A stretch of DNA of 64,000 bases from Nitrososphaerota archaeon (GCA_029785615.1 JAFLZH010000001.1:126629-190628), one strand, 5' to 3'; counted from the stretch's first letter, positions 33,571-43,116 are shown. Translations and numbers: made by a program. The notes: generated by a model from the letters alone, not told the origin.

Positions 33571-33758
33571 GGCTGGCCGTTGCTGGGGCTCTTGGCTTTA
33601 AAGTGTAGCTAGAGCTGGCTCTCCTCAGCGGCCCCCCCGGCTGGCGCTCGGCCAGGGAGTTTCGACGGCAGGCGGGGCCTCGCCGCGCGCGGGCAGGCTG
33701 TGAGCGACAACCTAGCAAAGGCACTCAACAATAGGGGCCAAGGGGGCGGGGGTTGACC

Positions 33759-34718
33759 ATGGCAGTATCAGGGTTCGAGAGCCAGGTGACGGGTGCGGTC
33801 GGGAAGGTAAGCGAGAGCATAGTCAGCGTCGCCAGCATGAGGCTGGAGCGAAGGCTCCGTGGCGTGGTGCCTCTAGAAGGGCAGGGGTCTGGGATCGTCC
33901 TTGACAGGCGCGGGCTCATCGTCACGAACAACCACGTCATAGACGGGGCAAGCCAGGTCAACGTAGGCCTCGGGGACGGGCGCACCTTCACCGGGGAAGT
34001 GGTCGGGTCGGATGAGGCAACGGACGTCGCGGTCATCAGGGTCGAAGCCTCGGACCTCCCCGCCGCAGACCTTGGAGACTCCGAGGCGGTGAGGGTCGGC
34101 CAGTTCGTTCTCGCCATAGGCAACGCACTCGCGCTCCCCGGCGGCCCCACAGTCTCCATGGGCGTGCTCAGCGCCAAGGGGAGGCCGCTCCCGGGGACCG
34201 ACTTCATATTCGAAGGCCTTCTCCAGACGGACGCTGCCGTGAACCCGGGCAACAGCGGGGGTCCGCTGGCAGACTTGGACGGCAGGATCATAGGGATGAC
34301 TACCATGATGATACCCTACGCCCAGGGGATGGGCTTCGCCATCCCAATCAACACGGTCAAGAAGATTGCCCAAGAGATACTCGACAACGGCAGGGTGAGC
34401 CGGCGCTGGATCGGCATCTCGGGGGTCGACGTGACCCCTCAGCTGGCGCGCAGGTACAATCTGCAGACCGAACGGGGATTCCTCGTGGCTGAGGTCGTGC
34501 CACGCAGTCCTGCCCACCTCGCGGGGCTTCGAACCGGCGATGTCATAGTCGGCGCCGAAGGCGAGGCGGTGAAGCACACGAAAGACCTCCTGCTTGCGAT
34601 CGCCGGATCGTCCGCGGGGAATCGCGTGAGGCTCGAGATCAACAGGGTCGGCCGGCCCGGGACGCTTGACGTGAGCCCCACGGAGGCGCCGCCCTTCCAA
34701 CAGGCCATGGGGAGATAA
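33759..34718 (+). CDS. HtrA/DegP-like trypsin-type serine protease with PDZ domain
   Basis: The 319-residue protein has the trypsin-like fold with catalytic His59 (VTNNHVIDG), Asp89 (EATDVAVIRV) and Ser166 (AVNPGNSGGPLADLDG). A C-terminal PDZ domain follows (GFLVAEVVPRSPAHLAGLRT, GDVIVGAEGEAVKHTKDLLL). There is no signal peptide or membrane anchor, so it is likely cytosolic protein quality control. An in-frame TTG at 33753 is an alternative start. The HxlR regulator is divergent from it. Confidence 0.92.
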   Translation: MAVSGFESQVTGAVGKVSESIVSVASMRLERRLRGVVPLEGQGSGIVLDRRGLIVTNNHVIDGASQVNVGLGDGRTFTGEVVGSDEATDVAVIRVEASDLPAADLGDSEAVRVGQFVLAIGNALALPGGPTVSMGVLSAKGRPLPGTDFIFEGLLQTDAAVNPGNSGGPLADLDGRIIGMTTMMIPYAQGMGFAIPINTVKKIAQEILDNGRVSRRWIGISGVDVTPQLARRYNLQTERGFLVAEVVPRSPAHLAGLRTGDVIVGAEGEAVKHTKDLLLAIAGSSAGNRVRLEINRVGRPGTLDVSPTEAPPFQQAMGR

Positions 34719-34840
34719 GGGGTTTAGGCGCGGCCAAAGGCGCCAGGGGCCGCCTAGGCAGCGAGCGCGCCAGACCAGCGTCCGCTTGCAGGGCCAACCC
34801 GCCGCCAACGGTTTATACAGAAAGCGCTGCGAGGCCCGGC

Positions 34841-35593
34841 GTGAGACATACCACACAGGCCGCCATCCTCTGCGGGGGGAGGGGTGAGCGGCTGAAGCCC
34901 CTGACCGACTACTTCCAGAAGGTGATGATCCCCATCGGCCCGAAGAAGCTCCCGCTCCTAGCCTACACAATAGCCATCATGAAGCGCCACGGGGTCACCA
35001 ACGTCGCCCTGCTCACCGGATACAGGTCTGAGGACATCAGGCGCTACTTCGGCAACGGCTCGCAGCACGGGGTGAAGCTCTCCTACTCAGAGGATCAGAA
35101 GGGGTTCAAGGGGAGCCTGAATGCTGTCGCCCACGCCCTGCGCGACGGGGCCGTACGCTGCGACGAGCTCCTGATCTACTACGGCGACATCCTTACTGAC
35201 CTCGACGTGACCGGCCTGCTCGAGACCCACCGCAAGACCAGGGCGGACGTCACCCTTGTCCTGGACAGGGGCTACTCCCTCCCTGTGGGGGTGGCCGAGG
35301 TGAAGGAAGGGCTGGTGACGTCCTTCAGGGAGAAGCCGAATATCGCCCTGAGCGTGACCACCGGTCCCATGGTCGTCGGCCCGGACGCCATGGCGCTGAT
35401 GAAGAAGTTCGCGGGCCGGAGCAAGCCGGACCTGATGACCGACTTCGTCCCGGAGATGATCCGGAGGGGCGGGAAGGTGGGGGCCTTCTACACCGAGAAG
35501 GAGTGGTTCGACGTCGGCACCGTCTCGAGCTTCGTGAAGCTCGACGAGGAGCTAGCGAAGCACCCGCTCAGCTACGTCGGATTGAGCCGGTAA
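34841..35593 (+). CDS. Nucleoside-diphosphate-sugar pyrophosphorylase-like nucleotidyltransferase
   Basis: The 250-residue protein has the GT-A nucleotidyltransferase signature QAAILCGGRGERLKPLTDYF, followed by VMIPIGPKKLPLLAYTIAIM, YYGDILTDLDVTGLLETHRK and EKEWFDVGTVSSFVKLDEEL. It transfers a nucleotidyl group to a sugar phosphate, giving a precursor for glycan, lipid or cell-surface synthesis. There is no left-handed beta-helix acyltransferase extension. The leaderless GTG is set by a TATA box (GGTTTATACAG) at 34809-34819. The sugar specificity is unknown. Confidence 0.9.
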   Translation: MRHTTQAAILCGGRGERLKPLTDYFQKVMIPIGPKKLPLLAYTIAIMKRHGVTNVALLTGYRSEDIRRYFGNGSQHGVKLSYSEDQKGFKGSLNAVAHALRDGAVRCDELLIYYGDILTDLDVTGLLETHRKTRADVTLVLDRGYSLPVGVAEVKEGLVTSFREKPNIALSVTTGPMVVGPDAMALMKKFAGRSKPDLMTDFVPEMIRRGGKVGAFYTEKEWFDVGTVSSFVKLDEELAKHPLSYVGLSR

Positions 35594-35597
35594 AGGA

Positions 35598-36725
35598 TCA
35601 GTCTTCGCGCCAGCGGAAGAACTTCACCGCCAGGGCGAACACCACGACGGAGATCGCGAGGAGGAGCGCCATATCGAAGTACGCAGCGCCGAAGTTGCCG
35701 TAGATCATCACGTCGTTCAGCCCTTCGATCATGTAGTAGAGGGGTAGGACGTGGGCAATTGCCTGGAGGTACTTGGGCATGGAGCTCACCGGGAAGAATG
35801 TCCCGGAGAGGAACATCATGGGAAACGTGACGAGGTTGCCCACGACCGACGCAGCTTCGGGGCTGTTGGAGACTGTCCCCACCAGCATCCCCAGGGAGAC
35901 AAAGAAGAACGGGCCCAGCAGCAGGAATATTCCTATCCCCCAGTTGAGCGTTATGTGGGCGCCGAAGGCGTACACCCCCACCGCGGTCATCAGTATGAAG
36001 GAGACCACGGTGGTCCCGATGTACCAGATTATCTTAGACAGCAGCCACTCCGTCTTGGTGAGGGGCGTGAGGGACAGCAGCTTGAACACCTTGTCGCGCC
36101 GGTAGGTGGAGCTGATGTTGACCAAGGCGAACATAGGGCTGGTCAGGGCGGCGAAGCCGACGAGGCCGGGGATCAGGAAGTCGATGTACTTGTAGTTCGA
36201 AGCCACGGCCGTGCGCTGGGCTATCCCCACCTGGTGCACCCCTGTGGCACCGTGGACGTTGAACCCGTTGACCACCTCGGCGACTATCCCAGAGACGAGT
36301 GCGCTGGTCGTCGAAGAGGGGTTGCCGAACACCGTCACGTTCACCTTCTGCCCCGACTCGTAGGCGAGGCTGAAGTTGGTAGGGATGACTACCCCATCGG
36401 AGGCCGACTTGGAAGAGAGGTACCGCGAGAAGTTAAGGTCCGTGGGGACGGGCCGCAGGCAGAGCCCGGCGCCGCTGCTGTTGCTGCAGTAGTTCGAAGT
36501 GCTGTTCAGGGCAGAGACGAAGGCCGACCCCACCGGCCCGGCGTCGTGGTTCTGCACGTAGACCGTGGCCTGGCTCGCCCCCCCGCCAGAGAAGATTGCG
36601 CCGAAGAGGAGGATGAGGATGATGGGGAAGATGAGGGTGAAGAAGAACCCCTCCCTGCTCCTGAGGCTCGACCTGCCGTATATCTTCAGGTCAGAAAGCA
36701 TCCTACCGAGGCTGAACCTCATCAC
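35598..36725 (-). CDS. ABC-2-type transporter permease
   Basis: The 375-residue protein has one N-terminal helix (FFFTLIFPIILILLFGAIFS), a large extracytoplasmic domain with several Asn-X-Ser/Thr sites, and five C-terminal helices ending in YYMIEGLNDVMIYGNFGAAY and ISVVVFALAVKFFRWRED. This is the ABC-2 export layout seen in drug, lipid or natural-product efflux systems. It overlaps the ATPase gene upstream by four bases and functions with it. The substrate is unknown. Confidence 0.9.
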   Translation of the reverse strand: MMRFSLGRMLSDLKIYGRSSLRSREGFFFTLIFPIILILLFGAIFSGGGASQATVYVQNHDAGPVGSAFVSALNSTSNYCSNSSGAGLCLRPVPTDLNFSRYLSSKSASDGVVIPTNFSLAYESGQKVNVTVFGNPSSTTSALVSGIVAEVVNGFNVHGATGVHQVGIAQRTAVASNYKYIDFLIPGLVGFAALTSPMFALVNISSTYRRDKVFKLLSLTPLTKTEWLLSKIIWYIGTTVVSFILMTAVGVYAFGAHITLNWGIGIFLLLGPFFFVSLGMLVGTVSNSPEAASVVGNLVTFPMMFLSGTFFPVSSMPKYLQAIAHVLPLYYMIEGLNDVMIYGNFGAAYFDMALLLAISVVVFALAVKFFRWRED

Positions 36726-37642
36726 TCGGCCCCCTTCTCGATGGTCCCGCTCTCCCCGACTAGCTTCAGGAACACGTCCTCCAGACTGTCCCCCTTCACT
36801 GTGAGATCTCCCCAGTCGGCGCCCGACTCCTCTATGGCTCCCAGCGCAGCCATGGCGTCGGCCTTATCCCTGAGAAAGATGACCACTTCGTCCCCGTCCC
36901 CCTCCACCCGCAGCCTGGTGTTCTCCCTGAGGTACTTCAGGAGGTCCTCCCCCCCCTTCACGACCATCCGCCGCCCAGACCCGAACCTGGACTCTATCTC
37001 TTCAGTCGTCCCCATGGCCACGATCCTTCCATGATTCATAATCGCCACCCTGTCAGCCAGCTCCTCGGCCTCATCGAGGTAGTGGGTGGTGAGCATCACC
37101 GTCCTCCCTTCTTCCTTCAGCTTCCTGATGACCTCCCAGACCGCCCTGCGCGCCTGGGGGTCGAGCCCGGTCGTCGGCTCGTCCAGGAACACGACCTGGG
37201 GGTCGTTGACCAAAGAGAGGGCCATCCCGAGCTTCTGCTTCTGACCTCCTGAGAGGTTCTGGAACCAGACGTTGGATGCGTCGTCGAGGATGACCCTTTT
37301 CAGGAGCTCATCGGGGTTGACCTTCTTGCCGAACAGCGCCCCATAGTATGATATGGCCTCCCTCGGAGTTGGGTAGTCCAGGAACTTGAACCCCTGGGGG
37401 ATTACCCCTATCTTCCGGTGCAGCTCATACCCTGACTTCCAGGGGTCCAGCCCGAGGACGTTGGCGGTCCCAGCGTCCTTGTTCCTCAGCCCCTCAAGAA
37501 TCTCGATGGTGGTGGTCTTCCCCGCGCCGTTGGGCCCAAGCAGCGAAAACACCTCGCCCTCCTCGACCGTGAAGGTAGTCCCGCCCACGGCTTGAATGTC
37601 GCCATACTTCTTCTTGAGTCCGTTCACTTCTATGGCGGGCAT
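36722..37642 (-). CDS. ABC transporter ATP-binding protein (ABC-2 export partner)
   Basis: The 306-residue ATPase has Walker A GPNGAGKTTTIEIL, the signature LSGGQKQKLGMALSLV, Walker B QVVFLDEPTTGLDPQARR and the H-loop TTHYLDEAEELADRV. An extra 70-residue C-terminal domain is typical of drug-export ABC ATPases. The start ATG 37642 (MPAIEVNGLKKKYGDIQAVG) follows a TATA-like TTTATAC about 28 bases upstream; the 42 extra residues of the longer frame are unsupported. It powers the permease at 35.6 kb. Confidence 0.92.
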   Translation of the reverse strand: MPAIEVNGLKKKYGDIQAVGGTTFTVEEGEVFSLLGPNGAGKTTTIEILEGLRNKDAGTANVLGLDPWKSGYELHRKIGVIPQGFKFLDYPTPREAISYYGALFGKKVNPDELLKRVILDDASNVWFQNLSGGQKQKLGMALSLVNDPQVVFLDEPTTGLDPQARRAVWEVIRKLKEEGRTVMLTTHYLDEAEELADRVAIMNHGRIVAMGTTEEIESRFGSGRRMVVKGGEDLLKYLRENTRLRVEGDGDEVVIFLRDKADAMAALGAIEESGADWGDLTVKGDSLEDVFLKLVGESGTIEKGAE

Positions 37643-37685
37643 CAGGATGCCGGCGCGGGGGCCGGGTATAAATGATGATGACGCT

Positions 37686-37907
37686 TCACGCGCCGGCCGG
37701 GCGCCCACCGCCCCAGCCGCCGCGGCGCCAGAACCGCCTCCCGAACATGAGCATGGCGATGCCGCCAAGCACGAGGACTATGCCCAGCATGACGGCGACG
37801 AGCTGGAGGATTACGACTATGATGCTCACGACGAAGCTGGCTAGGAGTATGAGGATGGCCGCCCCCAGGAGTATCATCAGCGCCCCGGCGACCTGGGACC
37901 TGTGCAT
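37686..37907 (-). CDS. Small two-helix membrane protein
   Basis: The 73-residue protein has two strongly hydrophobic helices (AGALMILLGAAILILLASFV, VAVMLGIVLVLGGIAMLMFG) and a Gly/Arg-rich basic tail (RRFWRRGGWGGGRPAGA). A TATA-like GATAAATAAC lies about 27 bases before the ATG, supporting expression. It is divergent from the arginase-like gene. The function is unknown. Confidence 0.75.
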   Translation of the reverse strand: MHRSQVAGALMILLGAAILILLASFVVSIIVVILQLVAVMLGIVLVLGGIAMLMFGRRFWRRGGWGGGRPAGA

Positions 37908-37992
37908 AGGCCGGCGCCCTGGCGGCGTTATTTATCCTCTGAAGCTTCCCCTCCGACCGATTAATAACCAGGCTCCGCCCGAACCGTGCAGC

Positions 37993-38889
37993 TTGAACAT
38001 CGGCATCATAGGCGCCCCCGTCGACCTGGGCCAGCAGAGGCGAGGCGTAGACATGGGGCCCAGCGCCATCAGGATTGCCAGGTTAGAAGAGCGCCTCGAA
38101 GCCCTGGGGCACAAGGTGAAGGACCACGGGAACATCCCCGCGGCCGACATGGCCACGGCTCCCATGGGGGACCGGAGGGTGCGGTACCTAGACGACGTCG
38201 TGAGGCAGTGCGGCCTCCTCGCGGACAAGGTCTCCGCATGCGTGAAACAGAGGTCTTTCCCTCTGGTGCTCGGCGGAGACCAGAGCGTGTCCGTCGGGAC
38301 GCTGGCAGGGCTCGCGCGTTACGGGACAGAGCGTGGGATAGTCTGGCTCGACGCGCACGGCGATTTCAACACCCCGAAGACGACCCCCACGGGGAACATC
38401 CACGGGATGGCGCTGGCCGCCATCCTGGGCTACGGGCATCCCAGGCTTGTGGGCCTCGGCGGAGCATCCCCCAAGGCGGTGGAGAAGAACACTGTCCTCG
38501 TCGCCTGCCGTGACTTCGACCAAGAGGAGGCCAAAGCGATATCCCGCTCTAAGATGACTGTCTTCACCATGAAGGAGATCGACGAGCTCGGCATGAAGGG
38601 AGTAATGCGGGAGGCCATAAAGGTCGCCGGGACCGGCCTGGACCAGGTCCACCTCAGCTTCGACGTGGACTCGGTCGACCCCAGGGAGGCCCCGGGGACT
38701 GGGACGAGAGTGAGGGGTGGCCTCACCTACCGCGAAGCGCAGCTGGCCATGGAGATGCTCTACGAGTCCGGCCGGGTGACCTCCGCAGAGTTCGTCGAGG
38801 TGAATCCCATCCTGGACCTGACCAACCAGACCGCAGAACTCGCCGTCGAGCTCGCCCTCTCCCTGTTCGGGAAGAAGATAATCGGCTAG
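37993..38889 (+). CDS. Arginase family protein with altered metal-site motif
   Basis: The 298-residue protein matches arginase: NIGIIGAPVDLGQQRRGVDM, GPSAIRIARLEERL, WLDAHGDFNTPKTTPTGNIH with Asp120, His122 and Asp124, SFDVDSVDPREAPGTGT with Asp224 and Asp226, and FVEVNPILDLTNQTAELAVE. The usual first metal-site motif GGDHS reads GGDQS here, replacing the His ligand by Gln97. Arginase splits arginine into ornithine and urea and would supply nitrogen. The replacement may alter metal content or substrate. The leaderless TTG 37993 lies about 28 bases after GATTAATAACC. The 107 upstream codons of the longer frame are a shadow of the small membrane gene. Confidence 0.85.
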   Translation: MNIGIIGAPVDLGQQRRGVDMGPSAIRIARLEERLEALGHKVKDHGNIPAADMATAPMGDRRVRYLDDVVRQCGLLADKVSACVKQRSFPLVLGGDQSVSVGTLAGLARYGTERGIVWLDAHGDFNTPKTTPTGNIHGMALAAILGYGHPRLVGLGGASPKAVEKNTVLVACRDFDQEEAKAISRSKMTVFTMKEIDELGMKGVMREAIKVAGTGLDQVHLSFDVDSVDPREAPGTGTRVRGGLTYREAQLAMEMLYESGRVTSAEFVEVNPILDLTNQTAELAVELALSLFGKKIIG

Positions 38890-39116
38890 CGCGACCCTGA
38901 AGCGTATGGGAGCCCTCCGGGCAGAGCGTCGGCGTCAACCGCGAGAACTGTCTGCCGCCGTTAAAAGCCCCCAGCACAGCGGACCGCGGGTGGAACGAGC
39001 TTGACGGCGTCGCCAGCTTTCCAGCGCGCGTCCGGACAGGGCGGGGCGCGGCCCGCTTTGGACGCTTCCTCCCCCCCTCCGTCGCCCCCCTCGCCTCCTC
39101 GGAGCCTGAACGCGTC

Positions 39117-40511
39117 GTGAACAAGAGCGACGACATCTCCTCATTCTTCTCCCCCAAAGGCGTCGCCATCGTCGGGGCGTCCCAGACCCCGGGGAAGATC
39201 GGCCACGAGATAGTCAGAAACATCAAGCTGTCGGGGTTCTCCGGGGGCGTCTTCCCCGTCAACCCGAACGCCGAGAACGTTCTGGACCTGAAATGCTACG
39301 GCAGGCTCTCAGACATCCGGGCCGAGGTCGACCTCGCTGTGATCGCCGTGCCCGCGGGGCTGGTGGAAGGGGTCGTCCGAGACTGCATCGAGAAGGGGGT
39401 CAAGGCCGCAATAATCATCACCTCCGGATTCTCCGAGGTAGGTAACAAGGAGCTCGAAGAGAGGGTCGTCTCCATCGCCCGTCGGCGCCTCAGGATAATC
39501 GGCCCGAACACCTTCGGCGTCTTCTACGCGGCGAGCAGGCTGAACGCCACCTTCGGCCCCGGAAAGGTGCTTTGGGGAAAGACTGCCTTCATCACGCAGT
39601 CCGGCGCCCTCGGACTCGCCCTCATGGACTGGACCACCGAAGAGAAGTACGGGGTCTCCTCGATCGTGAGCATAGGCAACAAGGCTGACGTCGATGACGC
39701 CGACCTGGTCGAGTACTTCTCCCGGGACCCCTCCACCAGCTCCATCCTGATCTACATGGAGGGCCTCAGGGACGGCCGGAAGTTCTTCGAGGCGTCCCGG
39801 CGAGCAGTCAGAGAGAAGCCCATCGTGGTCATCAAGGCGGGCAGGTCTGCCCGCGGGGCCCGGGCAGCGTCTTCACACACCGGGTCCATAGCGGGCCAGG
39901 ACACGATCTTCACGGCCGCCTTCGAGCAGGCAGGGATCATGCGGGCTGAAGGGATGACCCAGGCCTTCGATTGGATACAGGCGCTGAACGAGAACCCCGT
40001 CCCGAAGGGAGAGAACGTCGTCATCGTGACGAACGGAGGGGGGCTCGGGGTGCTCGCGACAGACAAGTGCGAAGGGCTCGGCCTGAAGCTGGCCGAGCTC
40101 CCCAATGACCTGAAGGATGAGATCAAGGCGATAACGCCGAGCTTCGGGTCAGTGAAGAATCCCATAGACCTGACGGCGAACGCCGATGACGTCCTCTACG
40201 GCAAGGTCCTGGACATCGTCCTCAGGCGAAGGGACGTCGACTGCGTAATCGCCCTCTTCTGCCAGACGGCCAACATAGACCCCATTCTCGTAGCCCAGGC
40301 GATGCTGGACGCCAGGGACAGGGACATCTTGGAGAAGCCGATCACCGCCGCCTTCGTCGGTGGACACCTCTCGCAGGTCGCCTATTCGAGGATGCTCGAG
40401 AAGAGGTTCGCGGTCTATCCAAGCGCCGAGCGGGCGGTGGACGCCATGTACGCACTCATGGCCCGCCACAGGCAACTGGAGAAGTTCAAAGGCGGAGGCG
40501 AGCTGCGATGA
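39117..40511 (+). CDS. acdA: ADP-forming acyl-CoA synthetase alpha subunit
   Basis: The 464-residue protein has a CoA-binding domain (GVAIVGASQTPGKIGHEIVR), a succinyl-CoA-synthetase-like domain (IIGPNTFGVFYAASRLNATF, ITQSGALGLALMDWTTEEKY, GVSSIVSIGNKADVDDADLV) and the catalytic-loop region AASSHTGSIAGQDTIFTAAF. This is the alpha subunit of archaeal acetate/acyl-CoA ligase (ADP-forming), which makes ATP from acyl-CoA. It is followed by the beta subunit with a 4-base overlap. Start GTG 39117 is used; no ribosome-binding site is obvious. It would conserve energy in peptide fermentation or reverse for acetate use. Confidence 0.92.
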   Translation: MNKSDDISSFFSPKGVAIVGASQTPGKIGHEIVRNIKLSGFSGGVFPVNPNAENVLDLKCYGRLSDIRAEVDLAVIAVPAGLVEGVVRDCIEKGVKAAIIITSGFSEVGNKELEERVVSIARRRLRIIGPNTFGVFYAASRLNATFGPGKVLWGKTAFITQSGALGLALMDWTTEEKYGVSSIVSIGNKADVDDADLVEYFSRDPSTSSILIYMEGLRDGRKFFEASRRAVREKPIVVIKAGRSARGARAASSHTGSIAGQDTIFTAAFEQAGIMRAEGMTQAFDWIQALNENPVPKGENVVIVTNGGGLGVLATDKCEGLGLKLAELPNDLKDEIKAITPSFGSVKNPIDLTANADDVLYGKVLDIVLRRRDVDCVIALFCQTANIDPILVAQAMLDARDRDILEKPITAAFVGGHLSQVAYSRMLEKRFAVYPSAERAVDAMYALMARHRQLEKFKGGGELR

Positions 40512-41239
40512 CCCGGCGTGACGCCCACAAAACGGTGTCGAGGGTTGTCGCTGCCGCGGCGAGGTCCGGCCGGCGGGGGCTCTTGGAGTCCGAGGCCGAC
40601 AGGGTGGCCGCGGCATATGGGATCCGGGTCGCCGAGTCGGCGCTGGCTCGGTCCGGAAAGGAGGCCGTCCTCAGGGCAAAGGCTCTCGGGTTCCCGGTCG
40701 TCTTGAAGGTGGTCTCCAAGGACATCCTCCACAAGTCCGACGTGGGGGGAGTGAAGGCGGGGGTCAGCTCCGCGGCAGGAGTCAGGGCGGCTTACGCCGA
40801 AATCCTGGGCAACGTGAAGCGGGCGGAGCCCGAGGCCGTCGTGGAAGGGATTCTGGTGCAGCGCATGGCGCCCAGGGGCCACGAGTTCGTGGCGGGCGCT
40901 ACGCGCGACCCCCAATTCGGTCCCGCCGTGATGTTCGGCCTGGGGGGCGTCTACGTGGAGCTGTTCAGGGACGTGTCCTTCCGCCTCGCCCCCCTCACGA
41001 AGGGGGAGGCCCTGGACATGATGGGTGGGACCAAGGCGTCCAGGCTCCTGGCCGGGTTCAGGGGGTCGCCCCCACTGGATGTCGGTGCGGCAGCCGAGAC
41101 GCTGGTCGCGGTTGGGAGGCTCATCACGGACGTCCCTGAGATCGACTCCATCGACATCAACCCGCTCTTCGTCTATCCGAGGGGGACGCTGGCGGTGGAC
41201 GTCAGGATAGTGCTGAGGAAGGATGCAAAATCGACGTGA
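40508..41239 (+). CDS. acdB: ADP-forming acyl-CoA synthetase beta subunit (ATP-grasp)
   Basis: The 243-residue protein is the ATP-grasp subunit of the ADP-forming acyl-CoA synthetase. It has the N-terminal LESEADRVAAAYGIRVAESA, the ATP-grasp KALGFPVVLKVVSKDILHKS plus DVGGVKAGVSSAAGVR, and ILVQRMAPRGHEFVAGATRD with PAVMFGLGGVYVELFRDVSF. It ends with DVPEIDSIDINPLFVYPRG. It starts within the acdA stop (ATGA overlap), so the two are translationally coupled. It transfers phosphate from the alpha-subunit histidine to ADP. Confidence 0.92.
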   Translation: MTRRDAHKTVSRVVAAAARSGRRGLLESEADRVAAAYGIRVAESALARSGKEAVLRAKALGFPVVLKVVSKDILHKSDVGGVKAGVSSAAGVRAAYAEILGNVKRAEPEAVVEGILVQRMAPRGHEFVAGATRDPQFGPAVMFGLGGVYVELFRDVSFRLAPLTKGEALDMMGGTKASRLLAGFRGSPPLDVGAAAETLVAVGRLITDVPEIDSIDINPLFVYPRGTLAVDVRIVLRKDAKST

Positions 41240-41575
41240 ATCTCCGGCCCCCTGCAACCCATTCCGCCCGGGTCTCCTTCGCATGGCCTGGCCTCAGGGT
41301 GGACCGGGGGGCCCCCGGCCGATGACCAGTTTGGTGGCGCAGGCCAGGACAGGCTCCCCCTTTTTGGTTGCACCCTACTGAGCTACTGGTCGAGCTCCGC
41401 TCTCACCTTCTTGTCCGTCTCGTCGTCGGCCGTCCGCATCTTCGGGAGGTCGTCACCCGTCCCCGCGGTCATGGCACATCTCTTCTCTAAAGCTCCGGCG
41501 GAAGCGGGCTCCGATTAGCATCCAGGAGTGAGGCCCGATTCTCGGGGGCCGGGAACACGGAAAAGGACTCAGGGC
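41240..41575. other. Intergenic region after acdB
   Basis: The region has one T-rich tract (CCCCCTTTTTGG near 41355-41366) that could end the acd transcript and a possible minus-strand mini-ORF of 29 codons (41383-41472, MTAGTGDDLPKMRTADDETD...) whose acidic, charged product has no recognised relatives. No other gene or RNA is visible. The MFS promoter begins at about 41576. Confidence 0.4.
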
Positions 41576-41610
41576 ATTTTATAACGAACCCCCGAAGGGG
41601 CCTGCGAAAG

Positions 41611-43071
41611 ATGCAGCCTCAGTCGACCGACGCCGCTCAACCTGGGATCCCCAATGGGACAACGTCCCATCAGCTCAGGGCGTTACTCGCGATGGTGGGC
41701 GTGTCGCTGCTGCTGAACTATGTAGAGACGATGATTATCCCTGGAATACTAACAATCCAGACGTTCTTCTCGACCACCGAGGGGACTGTGGCTTGGATCA
41801 CTTCCGCCTTCCTGATCGTGGGTTCGGCCGTCTCACCACTGTTCGGGAAGTGGGGTGACAGCTACGGCAAGAAGAGGATGTTCCTGATCGCCCTGGTCTT
41901 CTACACCGCCGGCGTCGGGATGGCTGGCTTTTCCCCCACGATCTACTTCCTCATAGCTGCCAGGGCTATCCAGGGGATTGGGTTCGCCATAGTCCCGCTC
42001 GCGCTCGCCATTATCGCGGAGACATTCCCGAACGAAAGGATTGCGACCGCCCAGGGGGTGGTAAGCGCGACCTTCGCCATCGGGGCTGCCGCAGGGCTCA
42101 TAGGGGGCTCTTACATCATCCAGGACTTCGGCTGGCAGTGGGCCTTCCACTCGGCCTTCATCCTCAGCCTGGTACTCTTCGCCGTCGTCGCCCGGTTCCT
42201 TCCGCGGGGGCATCCCGGGACCGGCCGCAAGGTGGGCTACGAGACGGTGGTCCTTCTCATGGCGGGGGTCTCCCTGGTCCTCCTTTACCTGACCGAGGGG
42301 CCCTATGACGGGTGGTACTCGCCCTACGGCCTGGGAGCGCTTGGGGCGGGGCTCGCCCTGACCGTCGGGTTCTTCGTCGCCGAGAGCAGGAAGTCCAACC
42401 CACTGATACAGCTCAACCTCCTCCGCATACGGAACGTCCTGGTGGCCAACGGCATCGGCATAATCTCTGGGATCGGGCTCTTCATGCTTTTCTTCGCTGT
42501 CACCTTCTACGCCGAAGACCCGGCCCCCCTCGGCCTCGGGCTCGACCCTATCTCGGCCGGGCTGACCATCGGGCCGGCGGCAGTCCTCATGCTGATAGCG
42601 GGACCGCTTGTGGGGAGGGTCGTCACCAAAGCCGGGCCCAAGCCCGCCCTGGTGGTCGGAGGGGCGATAGCCATAGCCGGCTTCACGCTGTTCGTCTACA
42701 ACAGGGCGACCACCACCGACGTCGTCATAGCCGTGGCGATCTCTATGGTCGGGGCGGTGGCGGTCATAATCCCAATTGTCAACATGATCAGCGTCTCACT
42801 CCCCAGGGAGACAGTGGCCACTGGGTTGGGCCTCAACACGATGCTCAGGAACATAGGGGGCGCCATAGGGCCGGTGGTCGCCACGACCATCATGAGCACC
42901 TATACCACGACCATCCGGGTCCCCCACGACGGGGTCCTGATTCCCTTGTCTTTCCCGAACGCTACCGCTTTCGACTACGTGTTCTACCTCGGCATAGCGG
43001 CCATGTTCCTGGCGATAATCTTCTCCTTGGCCTCCAAGAACTACGTCTTCAGGAAGCAGCCAGAGAAATAG
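41611..43071 (+). CDS. MFS transporter, multidrug efflux type
   Basis: The 486-residue protein has about fourteen hydrophobic helices. MFS features are LFGKWGDSYGKKRMFLIALV, ARAIQGIGFAIVPLALAIIA and VVSATFAIGAAAGLIGGSYI. It resembles DHA2 exporters but differs from the transporter at 30.8 kb in both sequence and motifs, so they are not recent copies. ATG 41611 lies about 28 bases after the TATA-like TTTTATAACG (41577-41586). The substrate is unknown. Confidence 0.9.
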   Translation: MQPQSTDAAQPGIPNGTTSHQLRALLAMVGVSLLLNYVETMIIPGILTIQTFFSTTEGTVAWITSAFLIVGSAVSPLFGKWGDSYGKKRMFLIALVFYTAGVGMAGFSPTIYFLIAARAIQGIGFAIVPLALAIIAETFPNERIATAQGVVSATFAIGAAAGLIGGSYIIQDFGWQWAFHSAFILSLVLFAVVARFLPRGHPGTGRKVGYETVVLLMAGVSLVLLYLTEGPYDGWYSPYGLGALGAGLALTVGFFVAESRKSNPLIQLNLLRIRNVLVANGIGIISGIGLFMLFFAVTFYAEDPAPLGLGLDPISAGLTIGPAAVLMLIAGPLVGRVVTKAGPKPALVVGGAIAIAGFTLFVYNRATTTDVVIAVAISMVGAVAVIIPIVNMISVSLPRETVATGLGLNTMLRNIGGAIGPVVATTIMSTYTTTIRVPHDGVLIPLSFPNATAFDYVFYLGIAAMFLAIIFSLASKNYVFRKQPEK

Positions 43072-43116
43072 ACCAGGGCGGGCGCTCCCCCGCCGAAGGT
43101 CCCTGGCCCCGCAGCC

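Noticed and set aside
41383-41472. 29-codon minus-strand ORF after acdB
   Set aside because: It has a plausible start and stop but no promoter, conservation or motif that I can see; mentioned only in the intergenic entry.
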